Below, piece after piece: positions 8,900 to 17,731 of a stretch of DNA of 64,000 nt (position 1 is its first letter; each line of letters begins with the position of its first letter). The translations under genes and the position numbers were made by a program. The DNA lies in assembly GCF_002995495.1 (NCBI RefSeq), contig NZ_PVZV01000002.1, positions 558,001 through 622,000 of the forward strand, in the 5' to 3' direction. The notes beneath the pieces were generated by a model that saw nothing but the letters and a program-made list of their open reading frames with translations, did no database searches and was not told where the DNA came from. This stretch comes from Actinocorallia populi (GTDB lineage Bacteria; Actinomycetota; Actinomycetes; Streptosporangiales; Streptosporangiaceae).

Positions 8900-9100
8900 T
8901 TAGGGCAGGGGGAGCGTCGAGAGGGTGAGCGCGGTGACGCGCTCGCCGTCCCAGGCGAGGTTGACCCGCTGGCCGAACCGCAACAACCGCAGCCCGCCCG
9001 CGTCGAAGGCCGCGGCGTCGAACGGCAGCTCGCTCCCGTCGTCGAGCAGCACGCTGCCCGAGCGTCCGGCGGGGTCGAAGTCCTTCACGGTGGCCTGCAT
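8900..9100 (-). CDS. Cold-shock-like small protein
   Basis: 66-aa protein beginning MQATVKDFDPAGRSGSVLLD, a compact beta-barrel of the cold-shock/OB type: it keeps the glycine-rich strand pattern but lacks the classical KGFGF RNP1 motif. The start at 9100 is the conserved one; longer upstream frame is not supported. It lies 23 bp downstream of cofC on the same strand, so it is likely cotranscribed. Nucleic-acid binding is inferred. The TAA stop directly abuts the inverted-repeat element. Confidence 0.75.
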   Translation of the reverse strand: MQATVKDFDPAGRSGSVLLDDGSELPFDAAAFDAGGLRLLRFGQRVNLAWDGERVTALTLSTLPLP

Positions 9101-9123
9101 GCCCGGCAGCCTACCCGGCCGCC

Positions 9124-9765
9124 TCAACGGGGAAGCGCCGCCAGGATCCGCTCGGCGACCGCCGCGGTGTGCGGCCCGACGCCCAGCTCCAGAGCGGCCC
9201 GCAGGTCGGCCAGGGTGTCGACGTCCGTCCGCACGCTGGGGACCGGCCCGGGAGCGAGCTCCGGCACGCCCAGGGCCAGGTGGCGGGCGCGGGAGGCCCC
9301 GCCGAAGGCCGGGGCGAACACCTCGCCGGGGCGGGCGCTGTAGAGCACCGTGCCGATCCCGGCGCGGTCGGGGAGGAAGGCGCGGGGGAGGAGCTCGGCC
9401 TCGGCCAGCACGGCGTGCAGCTCCGCGGGCCGCAGCGCCGGGAGGTCCGCCTGCAGCGCGGCGACGCCCAGGCCCAGCGGCCCGGCGTGCTCCGCGCCCC
9501 GCCGCAGCGCCTCGTTCAGACCCGGCGCGGGGCCCTCCGGGACGACCAGCGCGCCCAGCCCGCCGAGCCTGCCGGCGGCCAGCGGATCTGCGGTCACGAC
9601 CACCACGGCGCCCACCGCCGGGCAGCGCAGCGCCGCGTCCACGGTGTCCGTCGCGACGGCCAGGGCGAGCTCGCTCCGGTACGCCCCGGCGGCGGCCGCC
9701 AGCCGGGACTTGCCCAGCTCCAGCCGCTTCACCGGAACGATCATTGACCAGAGGTTCTTTGACAT
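9124..9765 (-). CDS. cofC: Phosphoenolpyruvate/2-phospholactate guanylyltransferase
   Basis: 213-aa CofC/FbiD enzyme, which transfers GMP from GTP to phosphoenolpyruvate (or 2-phospholactate) to start the side chain of coenzyme F420. N-terminal nucleotide-binding motif IVPVKRLELGKSRL, then ALQADLPAL and a GIGTVLYSA segment typical of the family. The start is uncertain between ATG 9765 and ATG 9744; no Shine-Dalgarno is seen. A TAATCT about 9 nt before 9765 may be a leaderless -10. Divergent from the acyltransferase gene. Presence implies the organism makes F420, as actinomycetes do. Confidence 0.9.
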   Translation of the reverse strand: MSKNLWSMIVPVKRLELGKSRLAAAAGAYRSELALAVATDTVDAALRCPAVGAVVVVTADPLAAGRLGGLGALVVPEGPAPGLNEALRRGAEHAGPLGLGVAALQADLPALRPAELHAVLAEAELLPRAFLPDRAGIGTVLYSARPGEVFAPAFGGASRARHLALGVPELAPGPVPSVRTDVDTLADLRAALELGVGPHTAAVAERILAALPR

Positions 9766-9834
9766 CAAGGGCGAGATTATTGTGTTGCGGTCCCCGTCCG
9801 TCCGCCAGACCGCCGTAAGGGGGTGTCCTCCCTC

Positions 9835-10554
9835 ATGAGCTACCGGTATTCCCGAGGGTGGCGCCTGTTCACGCTCGTTCTCCTGAGGCCCCTGCTGTTC
9901 CTCCTGCTGCGCCGCGACTGGCACGGCCGGCACCGGATACCCGCCTCCGGCGGGGTGATCCTGGTGGCCAACCACCTGTCGGAGGCCGACCCGCTGGCCC
10001 TGGGCCACTACGTCTACGAGGCGGGGCGGTTCCCCGTCTTCCTCGCCAAGGACGTGCTGTTCCGGGTGCCGCTCCTCGGGCGGCTGCTGGAGCTGATCGG
10101 GCAGATCCCCGTCGCCCGCGCCACCGGCGAGGCCGCGGCCGCCTACGACGGCGCGCGCGAGGCGCTGGCCGCGGGGGAGTGCCTGGTCTTCTACCCCGAG
10201 GGGACCTGCACCCGCGACCCGGACCTGTGGCCGATGACCGCCAGGACCGGAGCCGCCCGGCTGGCCCTGGAGACGGGGGCGCCGGTCGTCCCGATCGCCC
10301 ACTGGGGGGCGCAGGACCTGCTGCGATACCGCAGCTCGCGGCTGCGCCCGCTGCCGCGCAAGACGATGAGCGTGCTCGCCGGCGAGCCTTTGGACCTGAC
10401 CGTCCATACGGGGCGCCCCCCGGACGCCGATACGCTCAGAGCGGCGTCGGACGACATCATGCGGGCGATCGCGGAGCTGCTGGGCGAGTTGCGCGGGCAG
10501 AAGCCGCCCCCGGAGCTGCATGTCCATCACAGGGAAGTCCGTCCGGAACCGTAG
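9835..10554 (+). CDS. plsC: 1-acyl-sn-glycerol-3-phosphate acyltransferase
   Basis: 239-aa PlsC-family enzyme making phosphatidic acid from lysophosphatidate at the inner membrane face. The HX4D catalytic motif is NHLSEAD and the glycerol-phosphate-binding motif is YPEGTCT. A hydrophobic N-terminal segment (LFTLVLLRPLLFLLL) anchors it. ATG 9835 is preferred over GTG 9823 because the AAGGGGG lies directly against the GTG. It precedes gpsA by 22 bp; together they feed phospholipid synthesis, a pairing conserved in actinobacteria. Confidence 0.93.
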   Translation: MSYRYSRGWRLFTLVLLRPLLFLLLRRDWHGRHRIPASGGVILVANHLSEADPLALGHYVYEAGRFPVFLAKDVLFRVPLLGRLLELIGQIPVARATGEAAAAYDGAREALAAGECLVFYPEGTCTRDPDLWPMTARTGAARLALETGAPVVPIAHWGAQDLLRYRSSRLRPLPRKTMSVLAGEPLDLTVHTGRPPDADTLRAASDDIMRAIAELLGELRGQKPPPELHVHHREVRPEP

Positions 10555-10576
10555 GTGCGAGGGAGCGTAGACAGAC

Positions 10577-11584
10577 GTGACACGGGTTGCGGTGATGGGC
10601 GCGGGGTCCTGGGGGACGGTCTTCGCGAAGGTCCTGGTGGACGCCGGCTGCGAGGTCGTGCTGTGGGGCCGCAGGGCCGAGGTGGTGCAGGACGTCAACG
10701 AGCGGCACGCCAACAGCGAGTACCTGCCGGAGGTGCGGCTGCCCGAGGGGCTGCGGGCGACCACCGACCTGGCCGAGGCGCTGGCGGGCGCCGAGTTCGT
10801 CTGCCTGGCGGTGCCCGCCCAGACCCTGCGGGAGAACCTGGCGACCTGGGCGCCGCACATCCCGTCCGACGCGGTGCTGGTCAGCCTGATGAAGGGCATC
10901 GAGTCCGGCACCACCCTGCGCATGTCCGAGGTGATCGCCGAGGTGCTGGGCGCCGGGCCCGAGCGCATCGGCGTGGTCTGCGGGCCCAACCTCGCGATGG
11001 AGATCGCCCGCGGCGAGCCGGGCGCGGCGGTGGCGGCCTGCGCCGACGAGGAGACCGCGCAGCGGCTCCAGGCCACCTGCATGACGCCCTACTTCCGGGT
11101 CTACACCAGCACCGACGTGGTCGGCTGCGAGCTGGCCGGCGCGGTCAAGAACGTCATCGCCCTGTGCGTCGGCATCGCCACGGGCCTGGGCTTCGGCGAC
11201 AGCACCAAGGCGCTGCTGATGACCCGCGGCCTGGCCGAGATCACCCGGCTGGGCGTGGCGCTGGGCGCGCAGGAGCCGACCTTCGCCGGGCTCGCCGGGC
11301 TCGGCGACCTGGTCGCGACCTGCAGTTCGCCCTACTCGCGCAACCGCACGTTCGGCGAGAACCTCGGCCGGGGCATGACCCTGGAGGAGGTCATCGCGGT
11401 GACCAAGCAGACCGCCGAGGGCGTCAAGTCCTCCCGGCCGGTGCTGATCCTGGCCCGGAAGCACTTCGTGGAGATGCCGATCACCGAGGTGGTGGCGGCG
11501 GTCATGCACGACGGGGTGCCCATCGAGGAGGCCTACCTCAAACTCATGACGCGCTCGCCCAAACCCGAGCGGTACGGGGTATAG
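10577..11584 (+). CDS. gpsA: NAD(P)-dependent glycerol-3-phosphate dehydrogenase
   Basis: 335-aa cytosolic enzyme reducing dihydroxyacetone phosphate to sn-glycerol-3-phosphate for phospholipids. The Rossmann motif GAGSWGTVFA is at residues 7-16, and the catalytic lysine region reads GAVKNVIAL. GTG start with GGGAG upstream. Downstream of plsC in the same direction and followed by ddl after 50 bp. Length and motifs are typical. Confidence 0.97.
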   Translation: MTRVAVMGAGSWGTVFAKVLVDAGCEVVLWGRRAEVVQDVNERHANSEYLPEVRLPEGLRATTDLAEALAGAEFVCLAVPAQTLRENLATWAPHIPSDAVLVSLMKGIESGTTLRMSEVIAEVLGAGPERIGVVCGPNLAMEIARGEPGAAVAACADEETAQRLQATCMTPYFRVYTSTDVVGCELAGAVKNVIALCVGIATGLGFGDSTKALLMTRGLAEITRLGVALGAQEPTFAGLAGLGDLVATCSSPYSRNRTFGENLGRGMTLEEVIAVTKQTAEGVKSSRPVLILARKHFVEMPITEVVAAVMHDGVPIEEAYLKLMTRSPKPERYGV

Positions 11585-11634
11585 CTCGGGCGAGAGGGAG
11601 GGACCCGGGCCGACCGCCGGTAGGGTCAGGCATC

Positions 11635-12687
11635 ATGCCCGAGAAGATCAGAGTGGCCGTGGTGTTCGGCGGCCGTAGTTCAGAACACGCGATCTCCTGC
11701 GTCACCGCGGGCGGCGTGCTGGCCGCGATCGACCGCGACCGCTACGAGGTCCTGCCGGTCGGCATCACCCGCGACGGGCGCTGGGTGCGCGTCCCCGGCG
11801 AGCGGAGCCTGGCCATCGCCGACGGCACGCTCCCCGAGGTGCCCGGCGACGCCGAGGAGCTGGACCTGCAGCGCACCCTCGACGGGGTCGACGTGGTGCT
11901 GCCGCTGCTGCACGGCCCGTACGGCGAGGACGGCACCATCCAGGGGCTGCTGGAGCTGGCCGGGGTGCGGTACGTCGGCGCGGGCGTCCTGGCCAGCGCC
12001 GCCGGCATGGACAAGGCGTTCATGAAGCTGATCTGGCAGGCCCAGGGGCTGCCGGTGGGCCCGTACGTGATCGTCACCGACCGCGAGTGGCGGCTGGAGC
12101 GCGAGCGCAAGCTCGACGAGATCAAGCAGCTCGGCTGGCCGGTGTTCGTCAAGCCCGCCCGCGCCGGGTCCAGCATGGGCATCTCCCGGGTCACCCGCGA
12201 GCAGGACCTCGTCCCGGCGATCGAGGCGGCCCGCGAGCACGACCCCAAGCTGATCGTCGAGGCCGGGATCGAGGGCCTCGAGGTGGAGTGCGGGGTGCTG
12301 GAGGGCGTGGCGGACGGCCCGAACGAGGCGAGCCTGCCCGCCGAGATCGTCATGCTCGGGCGGCACGACTTCTACGACTTCGAGACCAAGTACCTGGACG
12401 GGACCTCCCGGCTGGAGATCCCGGCCGGCCTGCCGCCCGAGGTCGTCGAGCGCCTGCGCGAGACCGCCGTCCGGGCGTTCGACGCCCTGGGCTGCGAGGG
12501 CCTGGCCCGCGTCGACTTCTTCGTCACCCCCGGGCACGAACTGGTGCTCAACGAGATCAACACCATGCCCGGCTTCACCCCGACCTCGGCGTTCCCCCAG
12601 ATGTGGGCGGCCACCGGCGTCGACTACCCGTCCCTGGTGGACCGCCTGATCCAGACGGCCCTGCGCCGCCCCGTCGGCCTGCGCTGA
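11635..12687 (+). CDS. ddl: D-alanine-D-alanine ligase
   Basis: 350-aa ATP-grasp ligase making the D-Ala-D-Ala dipeptide for peptidoglycan. N-terminal GGRSSEH motif, ATP-grasp core with KPARAGSSMGI, and metal/substrate site NEINTMPGFT near the C-terminus. ATG 11635 has no Shine-Dalgarno. A TAGGGT hexamer (11621-11626) lies 8 nt upstream, suggesting an own promoter and a leaderless transcript. Convergent with the following lipoprotein gene; a double hairpin separates them. Confidence 0.97.
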   Translation: MPEKIRVAVVFGGRSSEHAISCVTAGGVLAAIDRDRYEVLPVGITRDGRWVRVPGERSLAIADGTLPEVPGDAEELDLQRTLDGVDVVLPLLHGPYGEDGTIQGLLELAGVRYVGAGVLASAAGMDKAFMKLIWQAQGLPVGPYVIVTDREWRLERERKLDEIKQLGWPVFVKPARAGSSMGISRVTREQDLVPAIEAAREHDPKLIVEAGIEGLEVECGVLEGVADGPNEASLPAEIVMLGRHDFYDFETKYLDGTSRLEIPAGLPPEVVERLRETAVRAFDALGCEGLARVDFFVTPGHELVLNEINTMPGFTPTSAFPQMWAATGVDYPSLVDRLIQTALRRPVGLR

Positions 12688-12693
12688 GCCCTA

Positions 12694-12740
12694 CCGCCTT
12701 CGGGCGGCGGCGCCGGGTGGGGGTCCACGTCCCGGCGCCG
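12694..12740. terminator. Double hairpin between convergent ddl and lipoprotein gene
   Basis: CCGCC-TTCG-GGCGG (12694-12707, a UUCG tetraloop) is followed at once by CGGCGCCGGG (12708-12717) paired with CCCGGCGCCG (12731-12740). Both stems are symmetric, so they could end transcripts from either side. Confidence 0.7.
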
Positions 12741-12747
12741 CGCGGGG

Positions 12748-14562
12748 TCAGCGCCTCCAGGGGGTCCATGAGCGCTGGGTGAGCGTGGCGGCGTCGTTGA
12801 CCTTCACGCCGGCGTGGGAGATCGTCCACAGGGCGTCGCCGATGACGAGGGAGCGCTGGATGTGGCCGTCGCCGGGGTGGCCCACCGAGCCTCTGCGGGT
12901 GATGGAGTCGTCCTTGACGGTCAGGACGAGGGCCTTGCCGTTGGTGTCGGGCAGGACGGTCAGGCCGGTCCGCGGCCAGTGGAGGAAGGCGTGCTGGTCG
13001 TAGGCGACCTGCGTGTCGTAGATCTTCGGCAGGTGGAGGCGGGAGAGGCGCCGGGGCGCGCCCGTCACGTCGAAGAGCGAGATCTGGGCGCCCAGGGCCT
13101 GTCCCTTGGCGTTCGCCTCGCGGCCCACGCCCAGCAGCCGCCCCGCGGCGGTGGGGTGCAGGTAGGCGGAGTAACCGGTGATCTTCAGCTCCCCCAGGGA
13201 CCTCGGCCGCCTCGGGTGGGAGAGGTCGAGGACGTACAGGGGGTCCACCTGGCGGAAGGTCACCACGTAGCCGCGGGTCCCCGCGAACCGCACCGCGTAG
13301 ATCTGCTCGCCCCGGCCCAGCCCCGTCAGGGAGCCGACCTCCCGCAGCAGTGGGCCGCCGTCGGCGTCGAGCACGTGGACGGTGCTCACCTTCTCGTCAT
13401 CGTCGGTGACGGCGACGCGCAGATGCCCCTCGTGCTCCGACATCGAGTACTGGTTGAGCAGCCTCCCGCGCACCTGGCCCGAGGCGGCGTAGCGCGGGGG
13501 CCCGTCGCCGACCTCGAACCGGTGGATCCGGGTGACGGGCCTCTGCCAGGCCGAGCCCGTCACGTACAGGCTCCGCCCGGTGCCGTAGACGGTGTCGCCG
13601 TCGGCCACCACCGAGACGGGAGTGCCGTCGCCGAACCCCCTGGTGAGGTCCACGGTGAGGACGGTGAGCATGTTGATCTCTTTGGAGTCCGCGCCGTCCT
13701 GCGGGTGGCTGATGCGCTCGCAGGGCACGCGGTGGGTGGTCCGCCTCCCGTCGACCGTGATGTCGTAGCGCGGCTGGAAGGCCTCCAGTGGCGCCTTCCG
13801 CACCAGCGCCCGGTTGCGCTTCTCTGCCTGCTTCTCCTTGCGCTCCGGCTTGCCGGGAAGGCCCCAGTCCAGGTCCGGGAAGTCGATGTCGGGGGAGGTA
13901 CGCATGACGAGCCGCGCCACCGAGCCGACCTGCCTCGCGTCCACCAGCGTGCCTTCCGCCTTCAGGCGGCCGAGGATCTTCGGTTCGGCCAGATCCACGT
14001 ACAGGACGTTCAGTGCACCGGATCCCGCCGGCATGATGCCCGCGGCGGGACGCGCGAGGTAGGGGAAGCCGGTCTGCATCACCAGCGCGCGGTCGCCGCT
14101 GATGAGGAGGTCGGCCGAGCCCTGGAACTCCTCGGGAAGCTTCAGCCGGTGCACGACCTTGCGGGTCGCCGCGTCGACGATCTGGAGGCGGCCTTCGGCG
14201 ACGGTGTAGACGCGCGAGCCGTCCGTCTTCACCAGGTCGGGCTCGTCCACGCCGGCCTCGTGCACGTTCGTGCCCGAGTGCGGTGCGGCGTTCGCGGTGG
14301 CGAGGCTCTTCTGCGCCGGACCGGCGGCCTCCGCCATGTCGCGGCTGAAGAGCCCGTACCCCGGGTCGAAACCGAACGGGCCGACCCGGGCGGCGGCGGA
14401 GGCGCGCAGCGACTCCAGCAGCTCGTCGCAGCCGGAGTAGGAGACCAGCCGCATCGGAGGGGCCTCTCCGGACTGGGAGGAGCGATCCGGAGCGCTCTGG
14501 CAGCCGGCCAGGAGCACCGAGGCACCGAGCAGAGCGGTGAAAGCACGTCGCATGGGTCGCAT
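12748..14562 (-). CDS. Secreted beta-propeller lipoprotein
   Basis: 604 aa. The N-terminus is a lipoprotein signal peptide: basic MRPMRRAF, a hydrophobic core and lipobox LLAGC with Cys21 as the lipidation site. The rest matches the beta-propeller-domain family (PF09826-like) in which blades carry patterns such as SRVYTVAEGRLQIVDA. These proteins are extracytoplasmic and of unknown function. ATG 14553 (three codons in) has the better-spaced GGAAG. It stands alone between the ddl terminator and a divergent formamidase-like gene. Confidence 0.85.
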   Translation of the reverse strand: MRPMRRAFTALLGASVLLAGCQSAPDRSSQSGEAPPMRLVSYSGCDELLESLRASAAARVGPFGFDPGYGLFSRDMAEAAGPAQKSLATANAAPHSGTNVHEAGVDEPDLVKTDGSRVYTVAEGRLQIVDAATRKVVHRLKLPEEFQGSADLLISGDRALVMQTGFPYLARPAAGIMPAGSGALNVLYVDLAEPKILGRLKAEGTLVDARQVGSVARLVMRTSPDIDFPDLDWGLPGKPERKEKQAEKRNRALVRKAPLEAFQPRYDITVDGRRTTHRVPCERISHPQDGADSKEINMLTVLTVDLTRGFGDGTPVSVVADGDTVYGTGRSLYVTGSAWQRPVTRIHRFEVGDGPPRYAASGQVRGRLLNQYSMSEHEGHLRVAVTDDDEKVSTVHVLDADGGPLLREVGSLTGLGRGEQIYAVRFAGTRGYVVTFRQVDPLYVLDLSHPRRPRSLGELKITGYSAYLHPTAAGRLLGVGREANAKGQALGAQISLFDVTGAPRRLSRLHLPKIYDTQVAYDQHAFLHWPRTGLTVLPDTNGKALVLTVKDDSITRRGSVGHPGDGHIQRSLVIGDALWTISHAGVKVNDAATLTQRSWTPWRR

Positions 14563-14729
14563 GCTTCCAGGACGGGACCGGCGGCACCCGGCGTTGCACC
14601 GAAAAGGTGATCTCGGATGGTGAGACGACGATTACTTGTGGGAAAAGGTCGGGAAACAGGGTGGAAAAGCGTCCGGTGCACCATCTCTCAGGACGGCTGT
14701 TCCCCCGCACGAGAACGAGAGGACCCTTC

Positions 14730-15221
14730 GTGCCCCTGTCGTACGGCTCCCGGACAGTGCTGGGACACACCCGCTGGCATCCGGAGATCCCGGCCGTCGC
14801 CGAGGTCATCTCGGGCGGCTCGGTGCGGTTGGAGTGCCAGGGGCAGCAGGGCGCCCGGGAGGCGCTGCTGTGCGGCCCGGTCGCGGTGGTCGGGGCCGAA
14901 CCGGGCGACGTGGTCGTGGTGGACGTCCTGGGCGTCGGCCGCCTGGACGGCGTCACCGTCCCGGAGGCCCATCCGGGGGTCATCGGGTGCGCGCCGGGGA
15001 GCGCGGACCCGCCGGTCGGCTCCTGCGCCGAGGCGCGGCTGGGCGCGGGGTCGCGGATCGTGCTGCCCGTCCGGGTGCGCGGAGCCAAGCTCTCCGCCGG
15101 AGACCTGCACTTCGGCCGCGGCTGCACCGCCCTGGACGGCTGGATCGACCTGCGCGTCAACCTCACCAAACGCGGCGTCGAGCGCTTCCACGTCACCGGC
15201 CCGCTGCTGATGCCGGTCTAG
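14730..15221 (+). CDS. Compact acetamidase/formamidase-like protein
   Basis: 163 aa, less than half the length of FmdA/AmdA formamidases (about 400 aa). It aligns by eye with their N-terminal GHTRWHPEIPAV and GAEPGDVVVVD parts, then skips to HPGVIG, LSAGDLHF and the C-terminal GWIDLRVNL segment. The central region is therefore missing, though the frame is intact and GC3-biased. GTG 14730 has GAGAGGA upstream. It may be a reduced paralogue or a degraded copy; amidase activity is doubtful. Its TAG stop overlaps the convergent gene's stop. Confidence 0.65.
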   Translation: MPLSYGSRTVLGHTRWHPEIPAVAEVISGGSVRLECQGQQGAREALLCGPVAVVGAEPGDVVVVDVLGVGRLDGVTVPEAHPGVIGCAPGSADPPVGSCAEARLGAGSRIVLPVRVRGAKLSAGDLHFGRGCTALDGWIDLRVNLTKRGVERFHVTGPLLMPV

Positions 15222-15703
15222 TACTGGCCTTCGGGCTTCTTCGGGAGCTTGTCGAGGGCGGGGGTGAACTCGGTGAGGAGCTCGCCGGGGGGAGAGCCCG
15301 CGGGGGCGTACTTGGGCGGGATCGTGACCTCGACGTAGGCGGCGCGGCCCACCAGCGTCCACACGCGCGGCTGGTCGGACTCCTCGGGGAGCCACTCGAG
15401 GCCGTCGATGGCCACGACGCGCTCGATGAGGCCGGAGTCCGGGTCGGACGGGCGCGGCACCCCGCAGCGCAGCGCGAGCGGGGGGCTGCCCCAGACCGCG
15501 ACGTAGGGCGTCTCGGGGTCGGTCTCGCGGCGCTGCAGCCCGTCGACCTCGGCGGGGAGCCGCAGCTCCCGGCAGGCCTGCGCGGCCGCGGGGTCGGGGG
15601 TGGGCTCCGCGACCCGGACGGGCCCGCCGGAGCAGGCGGTGGCCGCCAGGATCGCGGCGGTAGCGGAGCCGAGAAGGGCGCCTCGTTTCAGCGGTCGTCT
15701 CAC
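15218..15703 (-). CDS. DUF3515 lipoprotein
   Basis: 161-aa exported protein of the DUF3515 family found next to thiL in actinobacteria. Basic N-terminus, hydrophobic segment and a weak lipobox ending ATAC suggest lipidation. It has two further cysteines (in QACREL and ALRCGV) that could form a disulfide. GTG start overlaps the upstream regulator's stop (GTGA), so the two are translationally coupled. Function unknown. Confidence 0.8.
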   Translation of the reverse strand: MRRPLKRGALLGSATAAILAATACSGGPVRVAEPTPDPAAAQACRELRLPAEVDGLQRRETDPETPYVAVWGSPPLALRCGVPRPSDPDSGLIERVVAIDGLEWLPEESDQPRVWTLVGRAAYVEVTIPPKYAPAGSPPGELLTEFTPALDKLPKKPEGQY

Positions 15704-15933
15704 AGGTGCACGATAGGACAGGTCAGGGTACGGGTGATTCCGGGCACCGTCTGGATCTCGGCGGCGACGAGCCTGCCCAGATCGTCCATGTTGGGCGCCG
15801 CCGCCTTGACGATCACGTCGTAGGGGCCGGTGACGTCGTCCGCCTGGACGACACCGGGGAGCGCGCCGACCGCCCCGGCCACCTCGGCGGCCCTGCCGAC
15901 CTCGGTCTGGATCAAGATATACGCCTGCACCAT
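15700..15933 (-). CDS. Stand-alone Lrp/AsnC ligand-binding (RAM) domain protein
   Basis: 77 aa consisting only of the alpha/beta RAM domain of Lrp/AsnC regulators, with no helix-turn-helix. Such short proteins beside thiL are known in actinobacteria and are thought to bind amino acids or to partner full-length Lrp proteins. ATG 15933 (MVQAYILIQTEVGRA). The TGA stop overlaps the DUF3515 start by 4 nt. Divergent from thiL. Confidence 0.88.
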   Translation of the reverse strand: MVQAYILIQTEVGRAAEVAGAVGALPGVVQADDVTGPYDVIVKAAAPNMDDLGRLVAAEIQTVPGITRTLTCPIVHL

Positions 15934-16019
15934 CGCGGTCTTCCCGGTAGGGGTGGGAGCAAAGACGACTGATCGTCACCGTACCCTGACCCGGCGGAGA
16001 AGTTCAGGGGAGGGACGTC

Positions 16020-16934
16020 ATCGAGATCTCGGAGGCCGGCGAGTTCGGTCTGATCGCCAGGCTCACCGGGCGTTTCCCGCAGGGGCCGCTGGTGGAGCTG
16101 GGGCCGGGGGACGACGCCGCGGTGGTGCGGGCCCCGGACGGGCGCTACGCGGCGACCATGGACCTGCTGGTGGAGGGCCGCCACTTTCGCACCGACTGGT
16201 CGAGCGCCTACGACGTGGGCCGCAAGGCCGCGGCGCAGAACCTCGCCGACGTCGTGGCGATGGGCGCGCGGCCGACGGCGCTGCTGGTGGGCTTCGGCGC
16301 CCCGCCGACCCTGGACGTGGCCTGGGCCGAGGAGTTCGGCGACGGGCTGCGGGACGAGTGCGCTCTGGTGGGCGCCTCGATCGTCGGCGGGGACACGGTG
16401 CGCGCGGAGGCCGTCACGGTGGCCGTCACCGCGCTCGGCGACCTGGGCGGGCGGCCGCCGCTGACCCGGACGGGCGCGCGGCCCGGCGACGTGGTGGCGG
16501 TGCGCGGCAGGCTCGGATGGGCCGCCACGGGCCTGGCGGGACTGAGCGGGGCGGCGGGGGTGCCCGAGCGGTTCACCGCCGCGCACCGGCGTCCTGAGCC
16601 GCCCTACACCGCGGGGGAGGAGGCCCGTTCGCTCGGCGCCACGGCGCTGCTGGACGTCTCGGACGGGCTCGTGCAGGACCTGGGGCACCTGGCGCGGGGA
16701 AGCGGGGTGGGGCTCGTCCTGGCCTCGGCCCTGGTGCCGTTGGACGAGGGGGTGGCGCTGCGGGACGCGCTGACCGGGGGGGACGACCACGCGTTCGCCG
16801 GGACGTTTCCCCCGGACCGCGTGCTGCCGCCGTCCTGGCGGGTGGTCGGCGAGGTGGTCGGGGGCGCGGGCGTGACGGTGGACGGCCGTCCGGTGGAGCG
16901 CGGCGGGTGGGATCACTTTGGCGTTCCCGATTGA
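16020..16934 (+). CDS. thiL: Thiamine-monophosphate kinase with non-canonical start
   Basis: Phosphorylates thiamine monophosphate to the pyrophosphate cofactor with ATP. PurM-like fold with PGDDAAVV, TMDLLVEGRHF and VSDGLVQDL. The conserved N-terminus (ISEAGEFGLIARLTGR) lies upstream of the first ATG/GTG/TTG in frame (GTG 16092). An in-frame stop at 15987 leaves no ordinary start. AGGGGAGGG sits about 6 nt before an ATC at 16020, and a GTC is at 16017, so initiation probably uses ATC (304 aa). A sequencing error or truncation to 280 aa is possible. Confidence 0.88.
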   Translation: MEISEAGEFGLIARLTGRFPQGPLVELGPGDDAAVVRAPDGRYAATMDLLVEGRHFRTDWSSAYDVGRKAAAQNLADVVAMGARPTALLVGFGAPPTLDVAWAEEFGDGLRDECALVGASIVGGDTVRAEAVTVAVTALGDLGGRPPLTRTGARPGDVVAVRGRLGWAATGLAGLSGAAGVPERFTAAHRRPEPPYTAGEEARSLGATALLDVSDGLVQDLGHLARGSGVGLVLASALVPLDEGVALRDALTGGDDHAFAGTFPPDRVLPPSWRVVGEVVGGAGVTVDGRPVERGGWDHFGVPD

Positions 16935-17037
16935 TCGCATCTCTGTTAATAAGAGTCTTTTAAGGGGCTTGACTTACTCATCCGGTAGGCGGACTTGGGC
17001 GGGCTTTGGTATACATCCCAAGAACGAAGAGGATGGG

Positions 17038-17700
17038 ATGGGACGACACACCAAGTTCTGGGACAGGGCGAGTGGACAAGAGGCCCCTTCGGACGGAGCG
17101 CCCCCGGTCGCCGCACCCCAACGCCTGGCCTGGTTGGGCCGCACTCCGCTGATGCCCCTCCTGGCGGGGGTCGTCGCGGTCGGCGTCATCGCGGCGGCCT
17201 TCAGCACCCGGCAGATCTCGCTGAACTTCGCGGGAGGCGCGCCCTCGGGGCAGGACTCCGCGGCGTGCGCGGGCTGCGACGGCCTCGCCGACCTCCGGGA
17301 GGAGGGGAGCGGGCAGCCGGAGACCGCCGGGCCGCAGGTCGTGGCCGGGCCGTCGGAGGCGTCGCTGCCCCGGCAGTCCACCCGGACGGTGTCGCAGCGG
17401 CCGCTGCGGGTGGAGATCCGGCTGGGCGAGATGATCTCCGGCGGCTTCACCGCCGTGGCCGTCGTGCGCAACACCTCCCGGACGGCCAAGGACTGGAAGC
17501 TGTCCTTCCGCATCCCCAACGCCGTCATCGTCGCGGCCGAGGGCGCCGGCCTCCGGACGACCAGCAAGAACGGCGGCACCACCTGGCTCGACGGCCTCGG
17601 CGCGCTCGAAGGCCGCCAGAGCGTCAAGGTGACCTTCACCGCCGAGGGCGCCTGGTCCAAGCCGTCGGTCTGCAAGGTCAACGGTTACGACTGCTCCTGA
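17038..17700 (+). CDS. Membrane-anchored protein with CBM2-like domain
   Basis: 220 aa. Cytoplasmic N-terminus, one membrane segment ([18 protein letters not shown], about residues 38-55), a low-complexity linker with CAGC, then a C-terminal beta-sandwich. That domain resembles a family 2 carbohydrate-binding module: [19 protein letters not shown] and a closing Cys pair. ATG 17038 has AGAGG 5 nt upstream. It lies between thiL and thiD but has no evident link to thiamine. It may bind cell-wall or plant polysaccharide; inferred from fold resemblance only. Confidence 0.7.
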   Translation: MGRHTKFWDRASGQEAPSDGAPPVAAPQRLAWLGRTPLMPLLAGVVAVGVIAAAFSTRQISLNFAGGAPSGQDSAACAGCDGLADLREEGSGQPETAGPQVVAGPSEASLPRQSTRTVSQRPLRVEIRLGEMISGGFTAVAVVRNTSRTAKDWKLSFRIPNAVIVAAEGAGLRTTSKNGGTTWLDGLGALEGRQSVKVTFTAEGAWSKPSVCKVNGYDCS

Positions 17701-17731
17701 GGCTTCTCTCCCGGTTCGATATGGTCTGTCC

